Of a stretch of 10,966 bases of DNA, positions 6,416 through 10,966 are shown piece after piece. The stretch lies in NCBI GenBank assembly GCA_964359095.1, contig CAYHRJ010000037.1:1-10966 (forward strand). Direction: 5' to 3'. Position 1 is the stretch's first letter. Every line of letters begins with the position of its first letter. This DNA comes from JACRJW01 sp964359095 (GTDB lineage: Bacteria > Patescibacteriota > Patescibacteriia > UBA9934 > GWF2-40-263). The notes beneath the pieces were generated by a model. It searched no databases. It was not told where the DNA came from and saw nothing but the letters and a program-made list of their open reading frames with translations. Both the position numbers and the translations under genes were made by a program.

Positions 6416-6553
6416 ATGCCTCGCACCACGCATGCGCTGGAATTGCTGAAGGTTTCAATGAAAATTGAGGAAGATTTGGCTTTGGAAAAAATTGCATCTT
6501 TGCGCGATTCGATCAAGTCTAGGTTTCTTTCTCACGAAGAGGCATGGAGGTAG
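6416..6553 (+). CDS. Short antitoxin-like protein or remnant (45 aa)
   Basis: The frame starts MPRTTHALELLKVSMK and ends in EDLALEKIASLRDSIKSR followed by FLSHEEAWR. The charged helix and the ending S-H-E-E-x-W resemble the C-terminal, toxin-wrapping segment of RelB-type antitoxins, which often finish with an S/T-H/W-E-E-x-W-like motif. At 45 residues it lacks an obvious N-terminal DNA-binding or dimerisation part. A RelE-like remnant follows immediately, which supports the reading, but the whole locus is decayed. Confidence in the antitoxin call is limited. Confidence 0.45.
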   Translation: MPRTTHALELLKVSMKIEEDLALEKIASLRDSIKSRFLSHEEAWR

Positions 6554-6677
6554 TGGAATGAACGATTCGGAGGACATCTTAGACGTTTTGCGAATGGACA
6601 TAGGAAAATTCGGGTAGGTGATCATCAAGTTGTTTTTCGTATAGAGAGATAAAGTATATATGAGCAAGAAGAACTGA
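6544..6677 (+). pseudogene. RelE-type toxin remnant with frameshifts
   Basis: In the frame from 6554 one reads HRKIRVGDHQVVFRIER and then TAA (6650-6652). The pattern (Y/H)-x-(I/L)-RVGD-x-(R/Q)-V-(V/I)-(F/Y)-x-(I/V)-E is the core of RelE/ParE-like mRNA interferases. The next strand, RDKVYM, continues in another frame. A start-like MEVVE at 6544 overlapping the antitoxin end is cut off after five codons. The N-terminal half of the toxin is missing, so this is a deleted and frameshifted relic rather than an active toxin. Confidence 0.55.
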
Positions 6678-6710
6678 TACAGAGGACATCTGAATTTCTC
6701 TTAAAAGTGT

Positions 6711-7559
6711 TTAGGATCCAAGAACTTCTTGCATCTTGGCAACAAAGGCAGATCGCGCCTTTCCCTGCTCCTCCTCGCTTTGTTCAAAATCAAAGAGTCC
6801 AAAGCTATGTCCTGCGCCATCAATGACAATGTATTGCGCATCCGGAGCAGCATCTCGATACTTTTTAACTTCGGATTCAGGAATAACTACATCACGCTCA
6901 CCCCGAATGAAAACGACACGTCCCTCATAAGATTTGAGCGGCTCTAGAAAAGCGTCTTGCGAAGGGAAAGTGTCAAGAATTGGTCTGTTGGCCGTTGGGT
7001 CCTCCGGGGGGATTTCAGCAGCGGGGGATGCAAGAATAGCGAGATCGACCGAAGAACCAAATTCTCCAAGAAGCTGGGAAACAATCGTTGCCCCAAGAGA
7101 TGTTCCAATAATATCTAAACGAAGCTTTTCTTTTGGAACACCGAACAATTCATTCGACCGATCGAGAAGACCCTGAAGAGCACGACGAACGTCTTCGATT
7201 TCCATATCATACGTTTTTCCCACAAAACCTCTGGTCATGAAATCCTGGCCATCTTCAGCAAAGAAAGGCTCTCCAGCTGTAGGATCAAAATCCCCATGAC
7301 GGGACGTGGTAATACGCGCGACATTTACTGGCGAGGACTCAAGTGCAGTCGCTACATCTTCATATTCAAAACCCGAGGAATGGCTTCCGTGAACACAGAC
7401 CAAGAGCCTTGGTGCTGAATTCTTTGTAAGCGGTTTTGCATCAATATCAACACGAATTTTTTCATCCCCTTCCTCATGTAAGGTACCGGGAAACTCTATG
7501 TGCACGTTTCGGCGGGTTTCAAATTCAGGAACGTGTGCCCTTTCAGGATTTAAAGACAT
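6711..7559 (-). CDS. Alpha/beta hydrolase (serine hydrolase)
   Basis: The 282-residue product has the alpha/beta-hydrolase layout: an oxyanion-side HG motif in LLVCVHGSHSSG (H57-G58), the nucleophile elbow GTSLG (S154), the acid in GERDVVIP (D223) and the base in GAGHSF (H251). These form a complete catalytic triad in the right order and spacing. There is no signal peptide, so it is likely cytoplasmic. The substrate cannot be named; esterase, thioesterase or depalmitoylase-like activities are all possible. The ATG at 7559 is preceded by no SD. A good promoter lies 28 nt upstream. No terminator is visible past its stop. It is transcribed towards the decayed toxin-antitoxin locus. Confidence 0.85.
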   Translation of the reverse strand: MSLNPERAHVPEFETRRNVHIEFPGTLHEEGDEKIRVDIDAKPLTKNSAPRLLVCVHGSHSSGFEYEDVATALESSPVNVARITTSRHGDFDPTAGEPFFAEDGQDFMTRGFVGKTYDMEIEDVRRALQGLLDRSNELFGVPKEKLRLDIIGTSLGATIVSQLLGEFGSSVDLAILASPAAEIPPEDPTANRPILDTFPSQDAFLEPLKSYEGRVVFIRGERDVVIPESEVKKYRDAAPDAQYIVIDGAGHSFGLFDFEQSEEEQGKARSAFVAKMQEVLGS

Positions 7560-7586
7560 AGGCTGTTAATCTAGATTGATAGAATC

Positions 7587-7615
7587 ATTAAACCAAATTC
7601 ACCAAATAATGTAAA
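7587..7615 (-). promoter_or_regulatory. Sigma-70-type promoter of the hydrolase gene
   Basis: On the - strand TTTACA (7615-7610) is followed after 17 bp by TTTAAT (7592-7587): five of six consensus bases in each hexamer and ideal spacing. The -35 end abuts the T-tract of the upstream terminator, so the hydrolase is insulated from the small-gene unit behind it. Confidence 0.65.
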
Positions 7616-7666
7616 CAAAACACCCCGCCAGCAACAGGTCACCAACGTGGTGTCTTGTCGCCGGCG
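7613..7666 (-). terminator. Strong intrinsic terminator of the two-gene - strand unit
   Basis: The arms at 7626-7644 and 7648-7666 form a long GC-rich hairpin of about 19 pairs with two G-U pairs and two mismatches around a 3-nt loop. On the - strand it is followed by TGTTTTGTTT. It lies just after the stop of the putative zinc-binding protein gene. Confidence 0.8.
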
Positions 7667-7674
7667 AGGCAGCG

Positions 7675-7878
7675 CTAGATCTTGTTGTCTTTGAGCACGG
7701 CCTGCGGCATCGTTCCGCTGCCGTCGCAGTGAGATCCCCACGCGTCGTGGATGTCCATGACGTAGCCGCCGACTTCGCCGTCGGAGTCGTCTTCTTCCAG
7801 ATCCATCTCTCGTTCACGCAAAGAACGGGCGGGGTGAACCGGGTGCGTGGTCTGACATTCGCAGCAAACGCCTTCCAT
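7675..7878 (-). CDS. Small putative zinc-binding protein (67 aa)
   Basis: The product begins MEGVCCECQTTHPVHP and ends around HCDGSGTMPQAVLKD. Possible metal ligands are C5, C8, H44 or H50, and C51. The pattern C-x2-C, then a basic/acidic spacer, then an H-x(n)-C-x-G-S-G end recalls small phage and actinobacterial proteins with one knuckle-type zinc site; the middle is very acidic (DLEEDDSDGE). No family name can be given. An SD AAGGAG precedes the ATG at about 5-nt spacing, which supports the start. It is the second gene of a unit, 37 nt after the membrane-anchored protein gene, and directly precedes a terminator. Confidence 0.7.
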   Translation of the reverse strand: MEGVCCECQTTHPVHPARSLREREMDLEEDDSDGEVGGYVMDIHDAWGSHCDGSGTMPQAVLKDNKI

Positions 7879-7915
7879 GGGAGACTCCTTCTACTCGTGG
7901 ATGATGAGGTGGGGA

Positions 7916-8293
7916 CTAGTAGAGGAAGAGGTGGCCGCGTACTCGTTCAAGGTCGGTCTTGTGGATCTCAACGCCTATCATGCCGAATCGAGTGACCGCT
8001 ACACCGACGTCATCTTGCAGACACATGAACGGCATGCCACCGAAGGAGCATGGGCGGTAACCGTCTTGGAAGAGGGCCCACTGATCGAGGCATACCTCAC
8101 GTGAAGTTTCGTGCCAGGTGCTTGAGTACCAGGTGTCTGGAACCCCTGAACAGATTTCCTCGGTTTCAGGACTCGCCTCCAGCTTTTTCCTGTCGAAGAA
8201 GTTCGCACAAAGGAGAACGCAGAAGACTCCGATGCCGCCTACGACGAAGAGTCCGATTGCGGATTTGATTCCAGACGAAAGTTGAATGGGCAC
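7916..8293 (-). CDS. Membrane-anchored protein with a cysteine-containing outer domain (125 aa)
   Basis: The GTG start at 8293 is set by an AGGAG SD at 6-nt spacing and by a strong promoter upstream. Residues about 9-31 (IKSAIGLFVVGGIGVFCVLL) form one transmembrane helix or uncleaved signal anchor. The remaining 94 residues carry four cysteines (48, 68, 82, 91), compatible with two disulfides outside the cell, around a Trp/Tyr-rich stretch DTWYSSTWHE. No family is recognised. It heads a two-gene unit with the small putative zinc-binding protein. G+C is higher than in the dnaA region, consistent with a gene gained by transfer, although codon statistics were not computed. Confidence 0.7.
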   Translation of the reverse strand: MPIQLSSGIKSAIGLFVVGGIGVFCVLLCANFFDRKKLEASPETEEICSGVPDTWYSSTWHETSREVCLDQWALFQDGYRPCSFGGMPFMCLQDDVGVAVTRFGMIGVEIHKTDLERVRGHLFLY

Positions 8294-8347
8294 GGAAGGC
8301 TCCTACGACTCGAAAGCCGGTCTAGGGTCGAGAGATTTCGACAATTC

Positions 8348-8376
8348 AAGATACAACAAAACCGGCCGTTTGTCAA
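8348..8376 (-). promoter_or_regulatory. Strong - strand promoter of the membrane/zinc-protein unit
   Basis: TTGACA (8376-8371), 17 bp, TATCTT (8353-8348). The -35 is perfect and the -10 matches four of six, with T, A and T in the first three places. The spacer contains GGCCGGTTTTG. The leader to the GTG is about 50 nt and contains an inverted repeat TCGAAA (8310-8315) / TTTCGA (8336-8341). Confidence 0.75.
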
Positions 8377-8398
8377 CTGCTCGTGAGTGAGGTATCGT
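8370..8398 (+). promoter_or_regulatory. Divergent + strand promoter of the toxin-antitoxin pair
   Basis: TTGTCA (8370-8375), 17 bp, TATCGT (8393-8398). Its -35 overlaps the -35 of the opposing promoter almost completely, so the two cannot be occupied at once. An 8-bp palindrome GGGTACCC (8401-8408) sits 3 nt before the antitoxin ATG, at the expected place for an operator; no SD is present. Confidence 0.45.
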
Positions 8399-8411
8399 TT
8401 GGGTACCCACT

Positions 8412-8651
8412 ATGTCAATTCAAACAATAAAATCATTCACAGTCTCTCTTCCTGGAAAGCTAACGGACGAGGTGGACGTGCTCTCTAAGAAAACAGATCA
8501 GTCGCGAAGTGCACTTGTTTCAATGGCTGTGCGCGAGTTTCTGTTGGACGTGAAAGAGGATCGTGATCGATTTGTTGAAGCGTACAAGAAAACACGTCGT
8601 GAGAAAGTTTTGTCCTTACCACAGCTCAGAAAGAAATACGACCTCGTCTAA
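8412..8651 (+). CDS. Ribbon-helix-helix antitoxin
   Basis: The 79-residue product starts MSIQTIKSFTVSLPGKLTDE. The strand KSFTVSLP followed by two helices (LTDEVDVLSKKTDQ and SRSALVSMAVREFLLD) is a ribbon-helix-helix DNA-binding domain of the CopG/MetJ kind. The charged C-terminal half (about 48-79, ending LSLPQLRKKYDLV) would wrap the toxin. It acts as a dimer that binds its own promoter and neutralises the toxin encoded next, which starts one base after its stop (TAATATG). This intact pair contrasts with the decayed one near 6416. An operator candidate is the GGGTACCC palindrome just upstream. Confidence 0.85.
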   Translation: MSIQTIKSFTVSLPGKLTDEVDVLSKKTDQSRSALVSMAVREFLLDVKEDRDRFVEAYKKTRREKVLSLPQLRKKYDLV

Positions 8652-8652
8652 T

Positions 8653-8925
8653 ATGTACCAGGTCGTTTTTCGTTCACGATTTGAACGGAGTTTCAAGAAG
8701 TTGGATCGAAAGACTCAGTTGTTGATTTTGGACGAGCTTGATCGACTGGCTAAGGATCCTTTTAGTCATCCTCACACTCGAGCTATCGTCGGAGTTAAAC
8801 AGAAGGCGTTTCGTTTACGCGTTGGTCGCTGGAGAGTTTTGTATCTTGTGTTGACTAAAGAAATGACACTGGAAGTTATCGATCTTTTTTTACGTCAGGG
8901 GAAGTCTGACTATCGTGACTTATAA
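8653..8925 (+). CDS. RelE/ParE-superfamily toxin
   Basis: The 90-residue product begins MYQVVFRSRFERSFKKLDRK and has the superfamily layout: first strand YQVVFRS, a Lys/Arg-rich helix, LDELDRLAKDPFSHPHTR, then the core FRLRVGRWRVLYLV (53-66) and a last strand LEVIDLF followed by the basic R81 region. RelE-type members cleave mRNA on the ribosome; ParE-type members inhibit gyrase, and the sequence alone does not decide between them. The start is ATG 8653, immediately after the antitoxin stop; the frame is open upstream to 8563, but that lies inside the antitoxin gene. Its stop overlaps the A-tract of the convergent terminator. Confidence 0.85.
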   Translation: MYQVVFRSRFERSFKKLDRKTQLLILDELDRLAKDPFSHPHTRAIVGVKQKAFRLRVGRWRVLYLVLTKEMTLEVIDLFLRQGKSDYRDL

Positions 8926-8966
8926 AAAATCCCGCCAGGATCGAGTTCGGGCTCGACGGGGGCGGG
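8924..8966 (-). terminator. Intrinsic terminator of the frameshifted - strand gene
   Basis: CCCGCC (8931-8936) pairs with GGCGGG (8961-8966), and TCGAG (8941-8945) with CTCGA (8952-8956), giving a two-part stem. On the - strand the stem is followed by A-TTTTTT (8929-8924). The T-run occurs only on that side, which shows that a - strand gene ends here. Confidence 0.8.
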
Positions 8967-9280
8967 TTAGACGATACCAGCGTACTTGGCGATCACGAAG
9001 GCGAACCGACGTAGCAGGGGAGATCGTTGGCGGCGCTGTTCTGGAGTCTGGCGTTCTTGCCAGTAGTATGCGCAGTTTGCGAGAAACTCATCGCGTGGTG
9101 GAAGTGCAGAGGAGGGCTGCGGTTCTTCAGGAAGCGTGGCATGGAGTGCTGCATCATTCAGCCAACACCGCTCGTGACCTTGAGGTCGCGATGCTTGCGG
9201 ATCGCATTGCGCAGACGCAGGACCTCTGCCAGCAGATCGTTCTCGTACATCATGTACAATTCATCATCGTGTTTACTCAT
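8967..9280 (-). pseudogene. Conserved-type small protein with a one-base frameshift
   Basis: From an ATG at 9280 with a GGAG SD the frame reads MSKHDDELYMMYENDLLAEV and RLRNAIRKHRDLK before a stop at 9158-9160. In the -1 frame from about 9180 the reading continues GHERCWLNDAALHATLPEE and then FLANCAYYWQERQTPEQ to a TAA at 8967-8969, next to the terminator. The join HRDL-(K)-GHERCW is natural and the total of 314 nt is one base short of 105 codons, so a single A is probably missing from CTCAAGGTC. Helix ENDLLAEVLRLRNAIRKHRD followed by a GH-x-R-C-W segment recalls small phage and CPR hypothetical proteins. No function is known to me. A real mutation, an assembly error or recoding are all possible. 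Confidence 0.65.
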
Positions 9281-9307
9281 CAAATCTCCAAGATGAATCT
9301 GGGGGAC

Positions 9308-9336
9308 ATAGAATCATAAAACCGCCCATGTGTCAA
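9308..9336 (-). promoter_or_regulatory. Candidate promoter of the frameshifted gene
   Basis: TTGACA (9336-9331) is perfect; 17 bp further lies a weak TTCTAT (9313-9308). The spacer contains GGGCGGTTTTA, similar in position and sequence to GGCCGGTTTTG in the promoter at 8348-8376. Confidence 0.5.
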
Positions 9337-9409
9337 TCACGTCACTCGCGATCACCTCGCCATGAAAAATTTTCGATGATGGGGATGTGGAAGGGTAGAC
9401 TCAAGACTT

Positions 9410-9435
9410 GTCACGTCGATCGCGACCGACGTGAC
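9410..9435. repeat. Perfect inverted repeat at the end of the MsrB homology
   Basis: GTCACGTCG (9410-9418) and CGACGTGAC (9427-9435) are perfect inverse complements around ATCGCGAC. The MsrB-like reading stops at this point. There is no T-run on either side, so it is not a typical terminator. It could be a recombination or insertion site; this is inference. Confidence 0.7.
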
Positions 9436-9536
9436 TTGACCCCAATGCGCTCGGAGTCGACATACTCGCCGCTAAACGGCGCTTCGGTACCTTTGTCGAG
9501 GATGACGTGCTTTTCTTCTGGAGTAAGTTCGGGCAT
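9411..9536 (-). pseudogene. msrB: N-terminal fragment of peptide methionine-R-sulfoxide reductase
   Basis: The frame reads MPELTPEEKHVILDKG, then TEAPFSGEYVDSERIGV, then an unrelated basic tail KSRRSRST and a stop. L-T-P-E-(x)-x-H-V/Y followed by KGTE-x-PFSGEY-x-D-x-x-x-x-G-(V/I)-Y is the start of MsrB, which reduces R-methionine sulfoxide. The homology breaks after residue 33, before the CxxC zinc pairs and the catalytic cysteine region, exactly where a perfect inverted repeat begins. The fragment cannot be an active enzyme. No SD precedes it. The rest of msrB is not in the window, so this is a truncated relic, perhaps left by a rearrangement. Confidence 0.75.
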
Positions 9537-9634
9537 ATCGATTCAACGTTTTAGAGTGGCCATCACGAAGTGTACCAAAAATCACGGGAACAGGGATCGT
9601 CTCTCATGTTTTCCCCAGCCCTGCTCCTTCTTGC

Positions 9635-9663
9635 TTGACAGGTCGATCTTGCTGTACTAGTGT
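9635..9663 (+). promoter_or_regulatory. trpR promoter
   Basis: A perfect TTGACA (9635-9640) is followed after 17 bp by TAGTGT (9658-9663), a weak -10 that lies inside the trp-operator-like palindrome. A start near 9670 would give a very short leader to the ATG at 9683, with no SD. Confidence 0.55.
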
Positions 9664-9672
9664 ACTAGTACA
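9653..9672. promoter_or_regulatory. trp-operator-like palindrome (putative TrpR binding site)
   Basis: TGTACTAGTGTACTAGTACA is a perfect inverted repeat with 9-bp arms and a 2-bp centre (GT, 9662-9663). The E. coli idealised trp operator used in structural work has the same arms, with CTAG half-sites at the same spacing and a TA centre. The site covers the predicted -10 of the trpR gene 10 nt downstream, so binding would block transcription. Confidence 0.8.
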
Positions 9673-9682
9673 TTGATACTCT

Positions 9683-10018
9683 ATGATTGAAGACTCCTCC
9701 TGGCGCCGAGAACTGTACGCCCTGCTGAAAATCGCGGGGAAAGACGGCGACCTCTTGAAAGACGTCCTGAATGACTTGCTCACTCCTGAAGAAATTTCCG
9801 TTCTGGCACAACGGTGGCAAATCGTGAAAGGACTCGCCCAAAACAGGCCCCAGCGCGAAATCGCTGAAGAGCTCGGAGTCGGTATTGCGACGGTCACACG
9901 CGGAGCGCGATTACTCAAAAAACCTCAAGGCGGCCTACGCCGCATGATCGATATGATTCATTCAACCAAAACCTTCCGAGGACTTCCCAAGTCCTGGCGC
10001 GACCAACTCATGGAATAG
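9683..10018 (+). CDS. trpR: TrpR-family transcriptional repressor
   Basis: The 111-residue product is a Trp-repressor family protein (YerC/TrpR), a helical dimer with a helix-turn-helix. LLTPEEISVLAQRWQIVKGL matches the E. coli core LTPDE...TRVRIVEEL. The reading head QREIAEELGVGIATVTRG (57-74) is much closer to classical TrpR (QREL...ELGAGIATITRG) than to the YerC branch. By alignment T34 and R44 correspond to E. coli T44 and R54, and R73-G74 to R84-G85. V66 replaces A77, a position where valine gives a superrepressor in E. coli, and L77 replaces S88, a ligand contact. Whether tryptophan is still the co-repressor is therefore open. A C-terminal extension of about 20 residues ends in a Trp-containing helix. 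It has its own promoter, operator and terminator. Confidence 0.88.
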   Translation: MIEDSSWRRELYALLKIAGKDGDLLKDVLNDLLTPEEISVLAQRWQIVKGLAQNRPQREIAEELGVGIATVTRGARLLKKPQGGLRRMIDMIHSTKTFRGLPKSWRDQLME

Positions 10019-10044
10019 TCCCTGAGTCGCGTTTGCGTTTCCAG

Positions 10045-10077
10045 AACGATCGCCTGACTCATGGACGGTCGTTTTTT
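10045..10077 (+). terminator. Intrinsic terminator of trpR
   Basis: AACGATCG (10045-10052) pairs with CGGTCGTT (10066-10073), with one G-U pair, and is followed by TTTTTT (10072-10077). The ATG at 10061 lies in its loop, which argues against that codon as the start of the next gene. Confidence 0.75.
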
Positions 10078-10090
10078 GTTCGAGGTTCCC

Positions 10091-10675
10091 ATGCACGTTC
10101 GTCTTCTCACCTCCCTTCCCTCCCTCCATGACGCCATCCTCTCCGCCTCGGAGGGGTTCGGCCAGCCCATCGACCAGGCGTTGAGCCTGGACGTGGCACA
10201 GCACCTGGACGCCTGTGGCTTCGGCTTCCAGTTCCTGACCGACGAGAACGAGATCGCCGGCTTCACCCTGTTCAAGCACTACGGCTCGCTGCTGTACGGC
10301 GGGGGCATGATGATCCGCCCCGCGTTCCAGAAGTCGGGACTCGTCCGGCAGGGCATCCTGCTCGCGCAGGAACACACCCACGCCCGCCACTTCGCCTTCC
10401 GCACCCAGTCGCCGCGGATGTGGTCGGCCGGCCGTCGCGTGACCCGGCTGTGGTCGCCCACGCCCGAGCAGGGATTCTTCCACCCCGAGCTCGACGAGGT
10501 GCGCTCCATCGCGGCTGACCTCCTGCACATCCAGCCGACGGTGACGCGCGCGGTGTTCGACCGCCCGCTCTACGGGCAGAAGCCCACGCACCTGAATCCC
10601 GCCATCCAGACGTGGTGGGACTCGATGTGCGACTTCGACAAAGGCGACATGGTTCTGTGTGTCGGTGCGTTCTAA
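10091..10675 (+). CDS. GNAT-like N-acyltransferase domain protein
   Basis: The start is ATG 10091, preceded by GAGG at 5-nt spacing; the longer frame from 10061 begins inside a terminator. The 194-residue product looks like the GNAT fold: strand EIAGFTLFKHYGSLLYGGGM (54-73), then MIRPAFQKSGLVRQGILLAQE (74-94), where Q-K-S-G-L-V-R-Q-G sits at the acyl-CoA pyrophosphate loop (Q/R-x-x-G-x-G/A in the family), and a following strand HFAFRTQSPRMWSAGRR (100-116). The C-terminal half is not recognised. The substrate is unknown, and the call stays at fold level. G+C is markedly higher than in the genes to the left, suggesting transfer. A GTG-started membrane protein gene follows after 14 nt, so the two form an operon. 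Confidence 0.55.
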   Translation: MHVRLLTSLPSLHDAILSASEGFGQPIDQALSLDVAQHLDACGFGFQFLTDENEIAGFTLFKHYGSLLYGGGMMIRPAFQKSGLVRQGILLAQEHTHARHFAFRTQSPRMWSAGRRVTRLWSPTPEQGFFHPELDEVRSIAADLLHIQPTVTRAVFDRPLYGQKPTHLNPAIQTWWDSMCDFDKGDMVLCVGAF

Positions 10676-10689
10676 CAACAGGAGGATCC

Positions 10690-10966
10690 GTGTCTGAAGA
10701 AACATTGTATGCGATCATGACCACCGGATTCATCGGGCTCATGACCTGCTTCATTCTCAATCTCCTCTTCGCCATCGGGTTCCACACAATCGTGCTCATC
10801 GAGCGTCGACTCGGTATCTACCCGATCATCTCGGAACAAAGGGTCCGTCTGCAATCCCTGTACGACGACTTCTTCGAGAGGTGCCGCAAGCGCTGTGGAC
10901 TCCAGCACCAACTCTGGTACCGTCGGGATCAGCTTTCTGAAGAAGCGGCGCAAGACCTTCGCGCAC
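10690..10966 (+). CDS. Membrane protein, N-terminal part (runs off the window)
   Basis: A GTG at 10690 with AGGAGG (10680-10685) at 4-nt spacing opens a frame still open at the window end (92 codons). It begins MSEETLYAIMTTGFIGLMTC. Residues about 8-38 are one or two hydrophobic segments ending before IERRLGIYP; the rest is a charged, probably cytoplasmic helix with DDFFERCRKRCGLQHQLWYR. No family is recognised. It lies 14 nt after the GNAT-like gene and probably shares its transcript. Its G+C-rich codon use matches that gene rather than the dnaA region. The C-terminus is missing. Confidence 0.6.
   Translation, partial: MSEETLYAIMTTGFIGLMTCFILNLLFAIGFHTIVLIERRLGIYPIISEQRVRLQSLYDDFFERCRKRCGLQHQLWYRRDQLSEEAAQDLRA

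Noticed and set aside
6570..6691. 10-bp direct repeat GAGGACATCT at 6570-6579 and 6682-6691
   Set aside because: Short and in decayed sequence; could be chance, and no deletion or insertion can be tied to it.
7599..7817. - strand frame of 72 codons over the terminator at 7626-7666
   Set aside because: It covers the terminator hairpin and T-tract and is out of frame with the SD-led putative zinc-protein gene that better explains the region.
8563..8652. Upstream extension of the RelE-type toxin
   Set aside because: This part lies entirely within the antitoxin gene; the family start matches ATG 8653, one base after the antitoxin stop.
8915..9319. Arginine-rich + strand frame of 134 codons
   Set aside because: It runs antisense to a - strand gene that has SD, promoter and terminator; its Arg/Val-rich composition is that of a shadow frame.
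9410..9435. Hairpin considered as an intrinsic terminator
   Set aside because: No T-run follows on either strand.
9962..10705. Long - strand frame of 247 codons opposite the GNAT-like gene
   Set aside because: High G+C suppresses stops on the other strand. The + strand frame has an SD, a recognisable fold pattern and a coupled downstream gene; the - strand frame also crosses the trpR terminator and trpR end.
1..10966. CRISPR array, tRNA or rRNA genes
   Set aside because: No regularly spaced long repeats and no recognisable tRNA or rRNA segments were seen on reading either strand.

Overview
The window looks like a chromosomal segment around the replication origin of a bacterium with compact genes, plausibly a member of the Candidate Phyla Radiation (Patescibacteria). 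That placement is inference. It rests on short single-domain genes, frequent absence of Shine-Dalgarno (SD) sequences, small promoter-plus-terminator gene units, and toxin-antitoxin and GNAT-like genes of a kind common in such genomes. No phylogeny could be run. TGA is used as an ordinary stop codon.

Region 1 (1-2443): a pair of direct repeats resembling an insertion-sequence end, then trigger factor (tig) and a DUF167/YggU gene on the + strand. These converge through a bidirectional terminator on a classical rpmH-rnpA-yidD operon on the - strand. Region 2 (2444-5372): the origin. dnaA and dnaN lie on the + strand with DnaA-box-like 9-mers on both sides of dnaA. The dnaA SD sits 15 nt from its ATG but 8 nt from a TTG that would open a short overlapping reading frame.

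Region 3 (5373-6710): a nested palindromic repeat, a 32-residue single-span membrane peptide whose stop overlaps the TTG start of a second small gene (possibly frameshifted), a UPF0462/C4orf33-like beta-sandwich protein, and a decayed toxin-antitoxin locus. Region 4 (6711-9550): a serine alpha/beta hydrolase; a two-gene - strand unit (a cysteine-containing membrane-anchored protein and a small putative zinc-binding protein); an intact ribbon-helix-helix/RelE-type toxin-antitoxin pair transcribed divergently from it; a frameshifted - strand gene; and an N-terminal fragment of methionine sulfoxide reductase B. The two - strand small-gene units share a similar promoter core and similar GC-rich terminators.

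Region 5 (9551-10966): a TrpR-type repressor whose own promoter carries a perfect 9+2+9 palindrome, TGTACTAGTGTACTAGTACA. It differs from the classical E. coli trp operator only at the two central bases, which argues strongly for autoregulation. A terminator follows, then a GC-rich pair: a GNAT-like protein and a membrane protein that runs off the window. The most noteworthy items are the trp-operator-like site with its altered TrpR, the overlapping frame at the dnaA start, the shared small-gene cassette architecture, and the repaired reading of the frameshifted gene.
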